Positions 1 to 12,745 of a stretch of 64,000 bases of DNA are shown piece after piece (position 1 is the first letter of the stretch; each line of letters starts with the position of its first letter). Below the pieces are notes generated by a model. The model ran no database searches, was not told where the DNA came from, and was given only the letters and a program-made list of their open reading frames with translations. The stretch covers positions 12,463,115-12,527,114 of the forward strand of contig OY744615.1 in assembly GCA_963556255.1 (NCBI GenBank). Reading direction: 5' to 3'. Source of the DNA: Allolobophora icterica (taxonomy: Eukaryota; Annelida; Clitellata; Crassiclitellata; Lumbricidae). Both the position numbers and the translations under genes were made by a program.

Positions 1-243
1 TTCAGCAATGTTTCATTTTACAACGTGCTTCATTATCTTGCCGTAAAATTAAGCGAATTAATCGATGTGTTTCGACACATCTGCACTGCCTTCACGTGAT
101 TTCCGGTTTGCATTTTGCCTACCATCGCCGTCTTAAGAGCTTGCTTCATCTGAAGCTGGTCATAAACAGTGCTTTGCATCTATTGCATTCACAAATAAAG
201 ATCAATATACATTCATTTCAAATAAAGATGGCGATGATGTAGT

Positions 244-423
244 CAGGCCAGCATTAAGGGGGTGCTAAAGGTGATGTGGCACCCGGGCTCGCAGTTTTGA
301 GGGGCCCGCATTTTCGGAAGTAGGCCTACATTCAAATCTTATTGTACTTGTAATTGGGCCGTGCTGATGGCTATTATAAGTAATCACAGCACCCGGGCCC
401 GCCCTAGCCTTAATGCGGCCCTG
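244..423. mobile_element. hAT-like MITE (180 bp)
   Basis: Imperfect terminal inverted repeats start with CAG and share GCATTAAGG (left end) with CCTTAATGC (right end). The inner part is rich in CCCGGGC blocks. The flanking 8-mers gatgtagt and gataaagt agree at six of eight positions, which fits a worn 8-bp hAT target duplication. There is no coding capacity. This is the weakest of the hAT-type MITEs in the window because both the TIR and the duplication have diverged. Confidence 0.5.
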
Positions 424-1249
424 GATAAAGTCCAACTCTCAAAACTTATTTTGTAAATATAGGCCTATGCTTTTTCAGTCTGCAAAGAAGTATATAGGTC
501 TACTCACCGAATGTGAAATTCCCATAAGACTTGTACAAAGTCTCGCTGAGTTCGAACCAAATCGCATGTAGAAATACTGGAAGATATAATGCAAAACCGA
601 TATATACATACTAGAAGCATGGTAAGCCAAAAGCGCATATATAACGTTGCTTAAAAGTAAAAAAAAAACCCATACAGGCACCTCATACTGTCATGGTAGG
701 GTGATCTGTCCTCAACAGCATATATCTTAAGAAAACAACTTCTTCAGGTTTTGTAAATCTCTTTCTAAATCAGAAACCTCCGAACTGACTCACTTCAAAT
801 TTATGAGAGCTGCAGTCACTGGAAAATCCTCCGACTTCCAATGGAAATTTCAGTCAACTATCGATGTAGTAGGCTACAGGGCCAACGCAGTGGTTTGTGG
901 CCGTAGCGCTGATCCGGGTTTGGTTTTCGAAAGAATTTATTTAAGTGATAGCACATATCAAATATCGTCAAATATCAGGCTGATATCAAACTCATTCAAG
1001 AAAAAGAGACTTCGGGCTACCCGTGATCGTCAAAGATACACTGGACAGAAGAGACATACGTATTTTTTCCGATGCACGGTAAGTTATGGTAAAGACCTCC
1101 CTAAAATGTCTCAATTATAATAATACTAATCTTTTCTTTATTAATTCAAACTGACAAACGCATTAAGATTACATTGCAACATGACAGTACAATTATCAAT
1201 ATCTTAGCTAAACACAAGTTTTGGCAGCCATGCAAGGCGCCCCCCATAG
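424..1249. other. non-coding stretch, no supported gene
   Basis: A 105-codon open frame at 803-1120 ends beside a GTAAGT donor-like site, but its translation resembles no family I know and it has no supporting acceptor or neighbour exon. Nothing else is recognisable. Confidence 0.4.
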
Positions 1250-1320
1250 GGAGTTGCGGGTATCGAACCGCGTTCTGTTCTTCTGGCCATGAGTGTTACC
1301 ATTACTCTATTCCGGACCCT
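1250..1320 (-). repeat. tRNA-like sequence (SINE head or tRNA relic)
   Basis: On the minus strand there is a D-arm-like stem (GAGT pairing with ACTC around 1291-1307) and a T arm with GCGG/CCGC pairing around a loop carrying the B-box GGTTCGATACC (about 1256-1271). The anticodon stem and acceptor stem do not pair, so a functional tRNA is unlikely. A tRNA-derived SINE head is the simplest reading. Confidence 0.4.
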
Positions 1321-2029
1321 CCCCACTTAATCACAAGCACTATCACCGTTAATGGGTTTAGAAAGAAACAACGTTACGATGGCCGGTAAAATCAGGAAGA
1401 TATCAGGCCTACCTTCTGCACATCCAGTGTATCATGGTGCGGGTCGAAGTATGACTATTTTTCTGGGGCATGGATGCTTATGATTTGATAAAATTGTATG
1501 ATTGAAATTCATTAAATAAACTGAGCTATGCCCGGTACGTTCCATTTTAGGATAGATCCTACTGCAATATTTAAGCTGCAGTTTGCCATACCCCATTTTG
1601 GGCTAGAAGTGATTGCACTACAACATTTGACTTTCAAACTCGTATTGCATGCTTACTAAGTATGAAAAACATTTTGAAACAGATTTCGTGAACCTACATT
1701 CTGCATAGACCTTCCCAAACAATTACTTTGGTAAAATATTTCCAAGTCATGCTGTATAGGCATTGTTTTCCATGTAGCCTAAGCTTAACTCTTTCGTCAA
1801 AGAAACAATTTCTCAAAGTCCTTTTCTTTTGATTCTTTAAAGAGAAACCCGAAATACCACACACAATTTCTCTAGGATTCAATTTCGTGGATTACGCTAA
1901 TGTGTTTAAGCAGTTAAGGCACTAGTGTCACAAGGAGTCCGTATGCGACCATTTTTTGGCAATAATCACTACATTGACGATTGATTCAATAGAAAAGCAT
2001 ATATAGGGCCTACAGAGTGAGTAACTTAC

Positions 2030-2368
2030 CTCATTGACGCTGACTAACTTCAAAGGATAGAGCCATGGAATGATTATTCTCTCGACAAGAATTGCAGCTA
2101 TTACGAAGGAGCACGAATCGAGAATCATCAGCTGAGGGCCGTAGCTGTACGCCTCAGCAGTCATTCCGAGCACCAAGATGGCGGACATGTAGGATACGAC
2201 CAACGAAATGGCTGTGGGAAGGACTTGAAGACGTCGGTCAGCCAGAATGAATTCCGCTGTTGTCTTCTGTCTGCCACCGGTCAGTGAATGATACAGACCA
2301 ATGGCCAGCGAGATAACCAGAAAACTGACCAGGATCAAGTAGTCCGGCCATTTCAGTGACGATTCCAT
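2030..2368 (-). CDS. SLC5-family sodium-coupled transporter, first coding exon
   Basis: This exon encodes 113 residues from an ATG at 2368 to a clean GTAAGT donor just after 2030 (phase 0). The N-terminus has the SLC5 layout: WPDY, then helix TM1 (about residues 10-28), the GG-R-Q-T segment, the F-LADRR loop, and TM2 with SLVVSYMSAILVLGM and YSYG. These resemble sodium-coupled monocarboxylate or multivitamin transporters (SLC5A5/6/8/12 group), plasma-membrane symporters for Na+ and organic anions. Later exons must lie to the left, beyond the window, because no matching exon is visible in 1-2029. The assignment to SLC5 is firm; the substrate is not. Confidence 0.8.
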
Positions 2369-4616
2369 CCTGATTCTGAACTTCAGAAAAAAGAATCATC
2401 AGCTCTTTGAGTTTGCCTTTTTAACATGAATTTCTTTAGCAAGTAGTATCTACAGCAGATGAATATGAAAGTCTTACTGTCATCAATGTTCTAGTAGTTT
2501 TACAATCTACAGAAGTACAGTAGGTCCGTCCAAAAAACTCTGGATATTAAAGGAATACACCTTCATCCTTAAACTACGTTGCGTGAAGACAACATTTAGC
2601 GACATTAGGGCGAAGCTTCAAACAACATACGTGCGTAGACTAAGTCCGATGTGCGAAGGATGGATCTGCTCTTTTCTTGTTCCAATATTTTTATCTTGTC
2701 TCTATTTGGATGAAGAGCTCGATTCTAAGAAATTCTCTTCATACGGCATCGAGTAAAAGTTCATCAGAAATCAGTTGAAGAAGAGATTAATCGCTATCGT
2801 CGCCTAGTTTGTCACCATCGTTGTCTTTGTCCTTGTTGCCGTTGCCGTTGCCAGCAGAGAAAGAGAGTCGGTGTATGCGACGAGTGATTTCGGCGACTGC
2901 AGTGGCTTGTTGTTTCGGGCAAGGACGATTTGTTAATTGTTTCTGTTTCAGCGGTTGCGACGGATTGTTGTGGCGACGCAAATTATTATCGTTTGTGACA
3001 GATGAATTCAGCGATTAATGTTTATTAACTGTGGCGGATGACTTCGAATTGTTTCCGCGGAATTACGGCGTAATAGCGGCTGGCGAACTGTTGCGGAACA
3101 CTTCAGTGGGCCTACTTTCACGACGAGCAGTCGATTTGTGTTGACAATGAAGTCCTTGTTTTCAAGTCAATGTGTTTGTCTCCTGGTAGGCCACGGAAGC
3201 CTTACCTCACGGATCGAGAATTAGAACTTCAGGTTGCTGGACTGGTCTTCCTGAAAGTTAGTTTAACCACGTCAACCTGGATGCTTTGTACGATGTCGCA
3301 GCAATGCGTATCCTATACATCTCGCACGATATCTTGAAAATTGAAAACTAGCGTAGTGCCCAATTGTGCCGATCAGAAACTAGGTTGCAAGAGAAAGGAT
3401 ATCATTGTTTGAACATCTAACGAACCTGCAAGCAATGACTCTAATACTATGTATTTCTGCATTTTATTTTTATTTTAGTTTCCCTAAAAGCTCATATTGT
3501 ATCATATAAAATAATAGCTTTACAGCAAAGTTAGAAACCAAGTTGCTCAAAATTTTCATTGTTAAGTGTGACTGTATTTCTCAAAGAAATTAAATCTACC
3601 GTGGACACATTATTTCAACGAGGAAAAATCTTTTTATCCTATGGAGACTTTCTTACAGAATATAGTCACCGGGGCAAATTCATTCTAAAGTAAATTTTAC
3701 GGGGCGAATCTTCTTCGGAAGAGATCAGACTGGGGAATCTGTCCCTAAATAGATTCTTCAGAGAATAGGCCTACTTGTAAGAGGAAGACCCTGTTGCGGG
3801 ACAATGGTACATATCCTGAGTAAATATATTGAAGGGCGCTATATAAAACCCACTGTAATAAATATCCGATTCCACTCGATGCATCTTCTGGGAGCATTGC
3901 TATGACGAGAAATCTATTTAGAGAGAAGACTACCAATGCACGAAGTCTTAAATAATCCGTGACTCAGAGAACAAGATGCTGTACATTAATTTCGTGTTGG
4001 CTAAGTAAGAAACTAAATTTTAATTTAACCCCATTTTGAAGGTCTGTCATTAGCATAAATTCACGTGCCCTTGAATTGTTGGTGTTTGCTGCAAAACTTC
4101 CAAAGATTGACCAAGACCATCGAAATAGCCTCGTTGCCTAGAATTCGATATCAACAAATGTGAATTTCTGCGGACTGACGAGATATCATCTTGCCATACT
4201 CTAACATGACTACGATCTTAAATCCGCCTAAAAAGGTCTGATGACATATAATCACGCGACAATTTTTCACCGATATTTGATCACACAGACAGTTTGATCA
4301 CGCGACATCTAATCGTGTCTAAATTAAAATTTAGACTAAGTACAGAGACATGGCAGATTTACAAGCAATATGATTTTTATTAAGCATTGTTGAACATTAA
4401 TAAAGTCGAACAATACTGCATCAGTATACTACTATTTTGAGAAGTGAGTGCCAGTAGTCAAGTTGTCGATAGTCTCATTGATATTGCTAAACGCTTTTTG
4501 CACAAACTACAAAATTAATGATTTAACATTCTCTGACAAAGCCACAATAAAAGCCCTAAGTATCAACACATTACACCAGTATTGCAGCTATTACTCATGC
4601 AGTCATTAAAGTATAT
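2369..4616. other. upstream region of the SLC5-like gene, no gene seen
   Basis: This contains the presumed 5' UTR and promoter side of the minus-strand transporter. Around 3836 there is a short LINE 3'-end relic (GGGCGCTATATAAA). No other coding, RNA or transposon signal could be supported. Confidence 0.4.
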
Positions 4617-4643
4617 TCACTTACTTACTTACTTACTTACTTA

Positions 4644-4702
<59 letters not shown>
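4617..4702. repeat. (TTAC)n microsatellite
   Basis: About 85 bp of near-perfect TTAC repeats with a single interruption (ttat). The leucine/threonine-rich open frame across it is a repeat artefact. Confidence 0.95.
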
Positions 4703-6919
4703 TACACTGGCAGTCCAATGATCAGAGAATTCAACTTGGCGTTCAGATCAGCCGACCCATTTGCACCCTTGCTCATTCTTCGTGCCGTTAAATATTTCTC
4801 TCAGTCAGCGGATAGCCTGACTCTCGCTGTGCCTAGCACCGAAATATTGTTAGGTTTTATATTGGCGTCCTCGATGCATGGTCCGAGGCTTGGATTTTAC
4901 TGTCAGGTTCTGAGAGCTCTGTCAGCTTTCCAATGTCACTAAGAACTAAACATTAAAGATGACATCTACAGTTTCATTACTCTCCGTGTCTTTACATCTG
5001 ATTTCTCTAATTCATCGGACTTCGACCCGAATTTTTCTCTAATTTTTTTCTAATGGATTATGACTTTACGTTTTCACCGGGAACGACCATCTATTGATAT
5101 ATAGACACTGTTACAACGCCGCTACAGAAGTTACTGGACTCTTTATATTTATATAATTTATATATATATATATATATATAATTATGTATATAATTATACA
5201 CACATAAATATTTGGTAGTCCTTGTGTGCATAATTATGACAGTACATTAATTAGATCCCGGATGCAACAGAACTATCAGCATAATACCATCTGCTAATGC
5301 CAATCATTTGGTTCCTGAAACTATAATTAACCATCGCCTTTGCCAACTAGACGCGTCAGTTTTGGTGTGCATCGCACTCCCGGATCCTGAAGTTGAGGGA
5401 AGAATGGTCTCATTCTGCTTCATGATGATACATATTTGACGACCCTGTTTAGTCCTCGATACGTTTCGAAACCAAGGACAGTTGATATTTGACCTCTGTT
5501 CTGAGCGATTTCGCTAAAAAATCCTCACTCAATCAACTACTAAGGACTACTCCTATAATTTACCGAAGCTAAGGATCGTTTAAACCCAAGACCTTTAAAG
5601 TGGGTTCAATGTATGACGTCTCCTAGCCACGCAGGGCCTACAACTCTGAATCCGGCCATGATGCTCTGCCAGCTGTTAAATTAATAAACTGTGCACTGTG
5701 CGCACAGTTTACCCAATTAATTATTCTCTTGTTCCTGGTTGCGGTGTGCCAACCAGTTTTGACTAATAACGAATATTCATAGCTGCTAATTACCTTGGTC
5801 TACTGCTTTTATTTCTGTGCATTGTAAATTATTGTTGAAATGTCACTTATTCACTTACTTACACATGCAGTGCATGTAAAAGTACTGCTTGTGGTTACAT
5901 CTTGCAGGTGGATTATCTTTATTAGCACTTAACATTTAATTTCTCGTGAGCACTTGTGGAAAACACAGAAAATGGCTCCTATTAAGGATACCACGTTACT
6001 TCCTACTAACTCGAACTAAATCTAATAAGAACTGAATCTAGTTCATAGCCGTGGTAGTCTCTAAATGTCCGCAAGTGACGTTACAATTGAGTTATGACAG
6101 TGATTCATTATCAGGCTTCAGGATTATTTGAAGCTGAAACCCTATCTGTGACTACGTGATTATGAGTCTGAGTGAGAGTCTTCTGTTAAACTTTACCCGC
6201 TCACGGTAGGGCCTATGTAGTCTTAGACTTAGGCCTAACAGTAAACGGTCTTGCGTAAGACTACGTGCCCTGAAAGGGCGCTATATGAATTGTATGTTAC
6301 ATTACTTTGGATTAATGGAAACACGTTGGACTAAAGATCAGCATTCTAATGATGGTAAGTTAAATTAGACAGTAAATACATTTATTATAATGCAATTACA
6401 AAACTAATGACGGAAGTGATGACAAAAGTTATTCGGGAATTAAAACTGGTCTGGTACTACAATGGTACTACCGCATTGACACATTGCGGTTGTCATTCTA
6501 TTCTCCGTCTCGGGTTCGAATACTGGTGCGTCGTAATGTGACACTGAATTGCATTTCTGTTGCCTCATGTTCGCATTTCTGAGCGGCTACGCGCTAACAT
6601 TTTTGTATTTAATAATTCTTAATAAACTTCTTAATAAGATTTTAACGAAATTCTTACTAAAATTCTTTAGGAATATCTTAATAAAATTCCTAGTAAAATT
6701 CTTTAGACAATTCTTTAAAAATTCTTTGAAATCTTAAAATAATTACTTACTTCATCCCGACGAGTCTACGAAGTCAGAAGTCAGTTCGAAGTCAGTTAGT
6801 TGTTCGTAATTTAGCTAATTAGCTAGATATACAGATACTGATTGTATTGGGCCTCTAACTACCTCATTAAAACGCTTCCAACATTAATGTCAATTTCGCT
6901 AAGTAGAAACGCTCATTAA
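4703..6919. other. A/T-rich intergenic DNA, no gene seen
   Basis: It holds a short (TA)n tract near 5160-5182, a LINE 3'-end relic near 6268 (GGGCGCTATATGAAT) and an imperfect run of AATAAAATTCTT-like units at 6600-6740. No exon or RNA gene could be supported. Confidence 0.4.
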
Positions 6920-7099
6920 CCCTCATGCGACCAACATATTTTACTCCTTAATATGACCAACTGGGGTCCTGTGGGACCCCAATAGTCGATGACACGTTCA
7001 GTGCTATCTGCTCTTGTTGAAACTTCAATTTATTTTGCTACAAGTACAAGTTCTAACTGTTCATTGTTTACCTGGGTTTTGCTAACCATCTAATTGTCT

Positions 7100-7952
7100 G
7101 ACAAGATAAAATTAGGCCGGTTACATGAAGTACATTCACGCTGCCTTCTTGTTTTACCGCGTTGGCACAGTGAGCATCGTCAACGCTTGGCCTTCGAGCT
7201 TCTGCAGATTGAAGCTGAGTGTTGTTGACAGTGTTGAGCTTCTACAACACAGTTCTTCATCGCAGCTCTGATTGATGCTAGGATTATAGGAGTCACTGCT
7301 TGTTGTTTCATGTGAGGTGTTACTATGGCATATCCGAGCTCTATCAATGAGCTACGTCGTCGCCGTGTGGTCTTCGAAATCTGCCAGTCGACCTTGTTGC
7401 CAGACGCAAAATATACGAAGCAATTCCAATTATGTTGAGGATGTTGAAAACAGCACCATGGGCCAACGGCTGATTTTTCTTCTTTTGGTGTGCATTGTAG
7501 CCAGGTGATCCATATTGTCAACACCGCTTTTGGTTCCACTGTAATGGAGGATTATTTCTGGATTGCTGATCATCTGAGAATCGGTGGCAGCATTGTGGTG
7601 TAGCGTGGATATAGCCAACACAGCTTTGCCTGGTTTAGAAACAAACATTTCAAGAGTAAGTTGGTCATGGAGTATGCAGAGTCCAATGAACGCAAAGATT
7701 CCTTATCATTGACAGGTTTCCATTCAGCACGTTGACCTTGAGGATTTCGTTCACTCTTGACACATATTCGTCTCTAGACTTTGCCTCTCTGTTCGTCTGT
7801 ACAAGAATGCCGTCTATAATTTCAAGAGTCAAGAAATGCTCGTACATATAAAAAATTCTCTCATACCGTGGTGCAGCACTTACACCAGCAGGTATTCGAA
7901 TGACATCTTGAACTCGCCGACGGCCTGACGCCGGTGGCTGTCTTTCCCACAA
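7100..7952 (-). pseudogene. piggyBac transposase remnant (DDE_Tnp_1_7)
   Basis: The upstream part (7665-7952) carries the family's N-terminal motifs SGRRRVQDVIR, GVS and EIIDGILVQTNREA. The downstream part (7430-7648) carries KPGKAVLAIST, NPEIILHYSGTKSGVDNMD and SRWPM, normally about 250 residues further on. The two parts abut, so the catalytic DDD core has been lost by internal deletion. The C-terminal part (to about 7100) is in other frames and ends in a Cys-rich region (C-x2-C ... C-x2-C) typical of piggyBac. An acidic stretch at 8299-8505 may be the N-terminus. Frameshifts are present throughout. Confidence 0.8.
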
Positions 7953-8013
7953 AAGCCGTTTTTATCAGTCATCTGATGACCTGATGCCGAATTTGCTCCA
8001 ACTGCATCACCTT

Positions 8014-8100
8014 GCTATCTTCCTACTTGCTATCTTCCTACTTGCTATCTTCCTACTTGCTATCTTCCTACTTGCTATCTTCCTACTTGCTCTCCTCCTA
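8014..8100. repeat. 15-bp tandem repeat inside piggyBac
   Basis: About five copies of TTGCTATCTTCCTAC, with a diverged last copy, stand in the 5' part of the transposase remnant. This is probably a local expansion after insertion. Confidence 0.85.
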
Positions 8101-8957
8101 CTTCTCTACCACGCAACCTATTGCCACGACCACTTTTTCTAACTGAAATAGTGCTTTGACTGTTGGTGGTTTGAACAGATAGGCATTTCGTTTCTGTGCC
8201 GACTTCGTCGTCTGCACTTTCCACATCACTGTTTTCAGAATTCTCAGATACATGATCATCATTCTCCGAACCTGAGTCGTTGTCCCTTTAGGGACCGCTC
8301 AGGTATTTTCTATGGCCTTCTCCACACCTTTCTTTTTGACCGGGCCTGGATCGGAAGCGATACTGAGTAGATTTCTTGAAAGGGCGCTATATAAATTTAG
8401 ATTATCCGTGCTATCGTATTCTCCATCGGCACTTTCTTCAAGAGTAGGGCTTCTTTTGCATTGTATCGCTCCAGACCAATTCTCGCTGTCATAATATCTC
8501 TTCATAAAGTAGCGTTCGGTTCTCTATAGAAAAGCATTGCTGAAACTGGGGTCCTGCGGGACCCCACTTCTTTTCCTTCAGGCTCGAATTAATCCCACTG
8601 GATATTATTTATTTAAAAAATTACCGTAAAAGCAAAACCGGATTTCACTAGACGTAAATAGTGAGCAATATCTAGGTGACAAATTCATAAAATGCCGTGA
8701 CAAAATATTGGATAGCCAAAAAATATCACAAGCCGATACTATGCTGGGGTCCCTCAGGACCCCAGTTGGTCACTTGAGGGTTAATACGCAAAAAATGCCC
8801 AAACACTTAAACAATTCACCAATGATGTTCTCAAATCACCAAAGTTGTTCTCTGTGTCGGTTATCAAAAGACCAATTGCTCTTCAATTCTGATTTGTGAT
8901 TGTGACTGTCTTTGTTTTGTCTGAATTTCCTTTTAATTTATCTTTAGGTGTGTCGCC

Positions 8958-9452
<495 letters not shown>

Positions 9453-9837
9453 ATGCTTAAGTTCTGTTTCTCCAGATTTAGACCGAGGAATTCACTTCTT
9501 CCCATCAGTCTTACTTGCTACTAGGAAAAACTTAGCCTGACTCAGCATCTCATTCAAACCAAACTTGCCCTCACTTAACACATTCTGAGATCATTAGGAC
9601 ATGTAATAAGGAATTGATATTTTATCTTACCTTGCCCTACCTCGCCTATAGCGCCTATGAGATAAAATTCTTCAGTATCATTGTAAACTCTGTTTCCGTG
9701 TCTGACTGCCATAGATAGACGTTGAGAGAAGCGTTTTACCAACGGCTGGTGCCGCTGATACGGAAAGTCACATGACCACGTCGTCAGACAGCAGACAAAA
9801 TGTTACAAATGGTAAAAACCATATATGTTAAAACCGT

Positions 9838-10620
9838 TTTTTTTCGTTTTTTCTTTTTTTCCAAGAAACGTCGTTTTTTCGTTTTTTATTTTTCTTGTCG
9901 TTTTTTTCCGTTTTCTATGTAACTATATTTATTGATTTATTTACTGTCTGTTAATGTTTTTCAGTTTCTGTTTAATTTTTTGTCTGATGTCCCTTACGTT
10001 GTCTCCGTATACTTTCAAGGATTCAGCTAATTTACCTCACTATTTACGTCATTATTTTGAGAAATAAATACTTTATGAAAGAGCACAGTACCAGAAATAA
10101 AATTTTATAAAGTTATTTCTAAGTTACCTAAAATACCAAAAGAAAAGAGTGCGGAATGGATTCACGTTACTTTGATACACGAGAAAGACAAAAACTCAGC
10201 ATTGGCTAAATTGAAATGCATTTACTGTGAGAAAGTTTACACTACATAATCAATACCTACAAAGTTTAGTTTTTAATTGTGATAGTTTAGTCAACATGAA
10301 CTTATGTGGACATGATATGTTTACAATTCAAATTTGAAAAAATTTCAATATTTTTAATTTCTCAGTTTCTTGTTAGACCAAATCTATAAGAAATAAAATA
10401 ATTGTTGTAGAATGATGTTATTTAGTGTTTACTAATAAAGTTATGTTATTTGCTGATTAAATTCTGTAAACAAGGTTTTTAATTTTAAATTGCAGTAGGG
10501 CCTACAAGATGCGAGAAAGTCAAATTGTTTTCTTTTGTCGTTTTTTCCCGTTTTTTTTCGTTTTTTATTTTTTTGAAAAAAACGACGTTTTTTTCATTTT
10601 TTTTAGTTTCTATCGTTTTT
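9838..10620. repeat. CGTTTTTT-rich direct blocks around a transposon relic
   Basis: Two clusters of CG followed by T-runs (about 9838-9915 and 10528-10610) lie in the same orientation on either side of a 600-bp segment that holds a BED-finger-like fragment. Both clusters contain TTGTCGTTTTTT and an ACGTCG or ACGACG core, and GGTAAAAAC lies close to each outer side. I cannot name the element. A decayed hAT-like or retroposed unit is possible. Confidence 0.4.
10145..10249 (+). pseudogene. BED zinc-finger-like fragment of a transposase
   Basis: One frame reads W-I-H-V near the start and KCIYCEKVY near the end, before a stop. The spacing of the tryptophan and the C-x2-C pair matches the first half of a BED finger, the DNA-binding module of hAT transposases. 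The His pair and everything downstream are missing. This is an inference from a 34-residue fragment. Confidence 0.4.
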
Positions 10621-10928
10621 AACAACTATGGTAAAAACAGCCTGTTTTTACATATAGGTATATATATGATATATCTGTTTATGTGTCAATCTTCGGTTCG
10701 TCTGTTTATCTCTGTTCTTGTTCTTGTTCTTGTTCCTGTTCTTCTTCTTCTTGCGCTTCTTTTTCTTGGGATTTTCTAGCCTCTCCCTTCTGTGCATCAG
10801 CACACGTATGCCGCATGTTCTCATGAGTTGGTCGATACAGTCGTCCTTCGAACATTCTTACTGTTGTCTCTCAGTGCAAGTTACAAGGCGTTCTTATGCT
10901 AACGTAATTTGAGCAGCGTAAGCCCACA
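10525..10928. other. T-rich and simple-sequence DNA, no gene seen
   Basis: Contains the second CGTTTTTT block and a TTCTTG/TTCTTC run near 10715-10765. Phe/Leu-rich open frames here follow from composition. Confidence 0.5.
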
Positions 10929-11581
10929 CCGGTGTAAAGACTTCAGGCTACCCCCATTTCAGGTTACCCCCGGTAATCTGAAATCGATATCACATTACCC
11001 CGGGGGTAACCTGAACGCGATTTCAAGTTACCCCTGCGCTGTTCACATTACCCCTACCTGATTTAGCTAAAGTGATAAATTCTTACGCTTACAAGTCATG
11101 ATATAGGTTTATTGAATAAAACACGTGAAACATACAAGATTGAAAGCTAGTTTCAATATTCGAAAGAAATAAAAAGTGTCACAGAAATGTTAATTGTATT
11201 AAAACCACTCATACACTAGTTCAAAGCTCTTGACATGTTACATACAACCATAAGATATACAAAGATTCAACCTAGTTGATGTAATTGTGATCTACAGAGA
11301 AAGATAGCTTGTATATGGTTGTACATAATGCACTAGAGGTGTAATGAGAGTTTAATGATCAATGTTAACAATTATTATTATTATTATGAGATAGTCGAGG
11401 CAACGGGCCCCATTAATTTGAGGGGGTAATCTGAAATCGTAGGGGGTAATCTGAAATCGATTTCAAGTTACCCCGGGGGTAACTTGAAATCGATTTCAGA
11501 TTACCACCCGGTAATCTGAACGCGATTTCAAGTTACCGGGGGGTAATTTGAAATGGGGGTAATCTGAAATCGCTACACCGG
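10929..11581. mobile_element. foldback/MITE element with GGGGTAAYCTGAAATCG iterons
   Basis: Both ends begin with CCGGTGTA when read inward and continue with several copies, in both orientations, of a motif close to GGGGTAATCTGAAATCG (about 10950-11060 and 11410-11575). The ends are therefore long, internally repeated inverted repeats around an A/T-rich core of about 350 bp with no open frame. This is the structure of a foldback-type DNA transposon. No convincing target duplication was found beyond a possible CA. Confidence 0.7.
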
Positions 11582-12235
11582 CATATGTCAGATGATAAAT
11601 AGGGGTCTACCCTTCTAGCATTTCCATGGACATTAGATGGGATCTTTATGGGCTCTGTATGGGTCCCATATGAAATATGGATCCTACAGAGGCCCCAGGC
11701 AGACATGGTGGCAGGGAAAGAGAACGCAACATCGTCGACGTGGTCGAATTGAAACTGATAGATCTTTCTCTTGCAAAGTCTTCGTTCATGCATACGCATA
11801 CCCTTATACAAAATTGTTGTGATAGATTGTGTCTTTAATTCGGGTTCGTAGATTCTGAGCCTGAAAGCCGGAGACGGAAATCACTCTTGAAAAGACTGAA
11901 GTCACTGAATGAAGAGCCAAAAGATTGCCTCGACAGGTTGTTTGCCATCTGCTGTGGATCGGGTCAGTATTTGCCTTAAGATTCAAAGTTCGCTGAAGAG
12001 TGGGTTACTATCTTCTCGGTTGCTTCGGAAATAGCGACGGCGGATAGATATATAAACTACGGAAATGATGTCACTGTTTTTGGCAGAGGAGTTAATGGGA
12101 TAATATGTGTAAGGAAATGAACGATAAACACAAACCACTGATTCGTGTCATGTTCTCCATAGAATTCGCTACAACGAAACTTTTCACACTAGTGGTTCAC
12201 ACTATTTCGCATTGAAAGTTCACTTGGCTTTTAAC
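11582..12235. other. no supported gene
   Basis: Several overlapping open frames of 60-90 codons occur here on both strands, but none has a recognisable domain or clear splice sites. It lies upstream of the first recognised TMEM272-like exon, so an unseen 5' exon may be present. Confidence 0.3.
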
Positions 12236-12650
12236 TTCGCTCCTGACAATATGTCATTCTCTCGACAAAATGGTTCAGACTAGTTCTCTGAGAAGATAGA
12301 TTTCTCCCACACATTTCGCTCCTGTCATGATGTCCTTTCCCTCTCTCCCAATGGTTCAAACTAGTTCTCGTAATAGATGCATTCTCCCACACATTTCGCT
12401 CCTGTCATAATGTCATTTCCCTCTCTCCCAATGGTTCAAACTAGTTCTCGTAGTAGATGCATTCTCCCACACATTTCGCTCCTGTCATCATGTCATTCTC
12501 TGGCCACAATGGTTCAGACTAGTCCTCATGGAAGATACGTAGAACACATTTGGCTCCTGTCATATTGTCATTTTCCCTCTCTTCCAATGGTGCAGACTAG
12601 TTCTCATAGAAGATGCATTCTCCCACATATTTCGCTCCAGCAATTGGGTC
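12236..12650. repeat. about 78-bp tandem repeat, 5-6 copies
   Basis: Each unit contains TTTCGCTCCTGTCAT, then a TCATT-CCCTCTC segment, then CAATGGTTCA-ACTAGT and AGATGCATTCTCCCACA. Copies diverge towards both ends. The array stops about 35 bp before the acceptor of the next exon, so it is intronic or 5' flanking sequence. The 116-codon open frame across it is a repeat effect. Confidence 0.85.
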
Positions 12651-12685
12651 ATAAATTTGTATTATTAACGTTCTTGTTTTTGCAG

Positions 12686-12745
12686 CTGCAGGAATTATTT
12701 ACATGGCCGTTTCATCTGGAATTCTAATTGCAATGGTTGCTATGG
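12686..12745 (+). CDS. TMEM272-like protein, internal exon (membrane helix)
   Basis: A pyrimidine-rich acceptor ending in TTTTTGCAG precedes 12686, and a GGTAAGG donor follows 12745. The exon encodes AGIIYMAVSSGILIAMVAM, one hydrophobic helix, with entry phase 1 and exit phase 1. It joins in frame to the exon at 14439, giving the MG-S-VYLN junction expected for the TMEM272 family. At least one upstream exon carrying the N-terminus is missing from my reading. Confidence 0.7.

Larger units (their letters stand above)
6920..8780 (-). mobile_element. piggyBac element, internally deleted, TTAA duplication
   Basis: TTAA stands at both borders (6916-6919 and 8781-8784), the hallmark piggyBac target site. 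The inverted ends read CCCTCATGCGACCAAC on the left and, on the opposite strand of the right end, CCCTCAAGTGACCAAC. Subterminal palindromes of the type GGGGTCC..GGACCCC lie near 6964, 8549 and 8746. A decayed transposase is on the minus strand, and a LINE 3'-tail relic (near 8381) and a 15-bp tandem repeat lie inside. The element is about 1.86 kb, much shorter than an autonomous piggyBac. Confidence 0.88.

Noticed and set aside
803..1120. 105-codon plus-strand open frame
   Set aside because: No recognisable domain and only one splice-like border.
12236..12727. CRISPR-like or coding interpretation of the 78-bp array
   Set aside because: Units are contiguous without unique spacers; the open frame follows from unit length and ends in the next exon's acceptor region.
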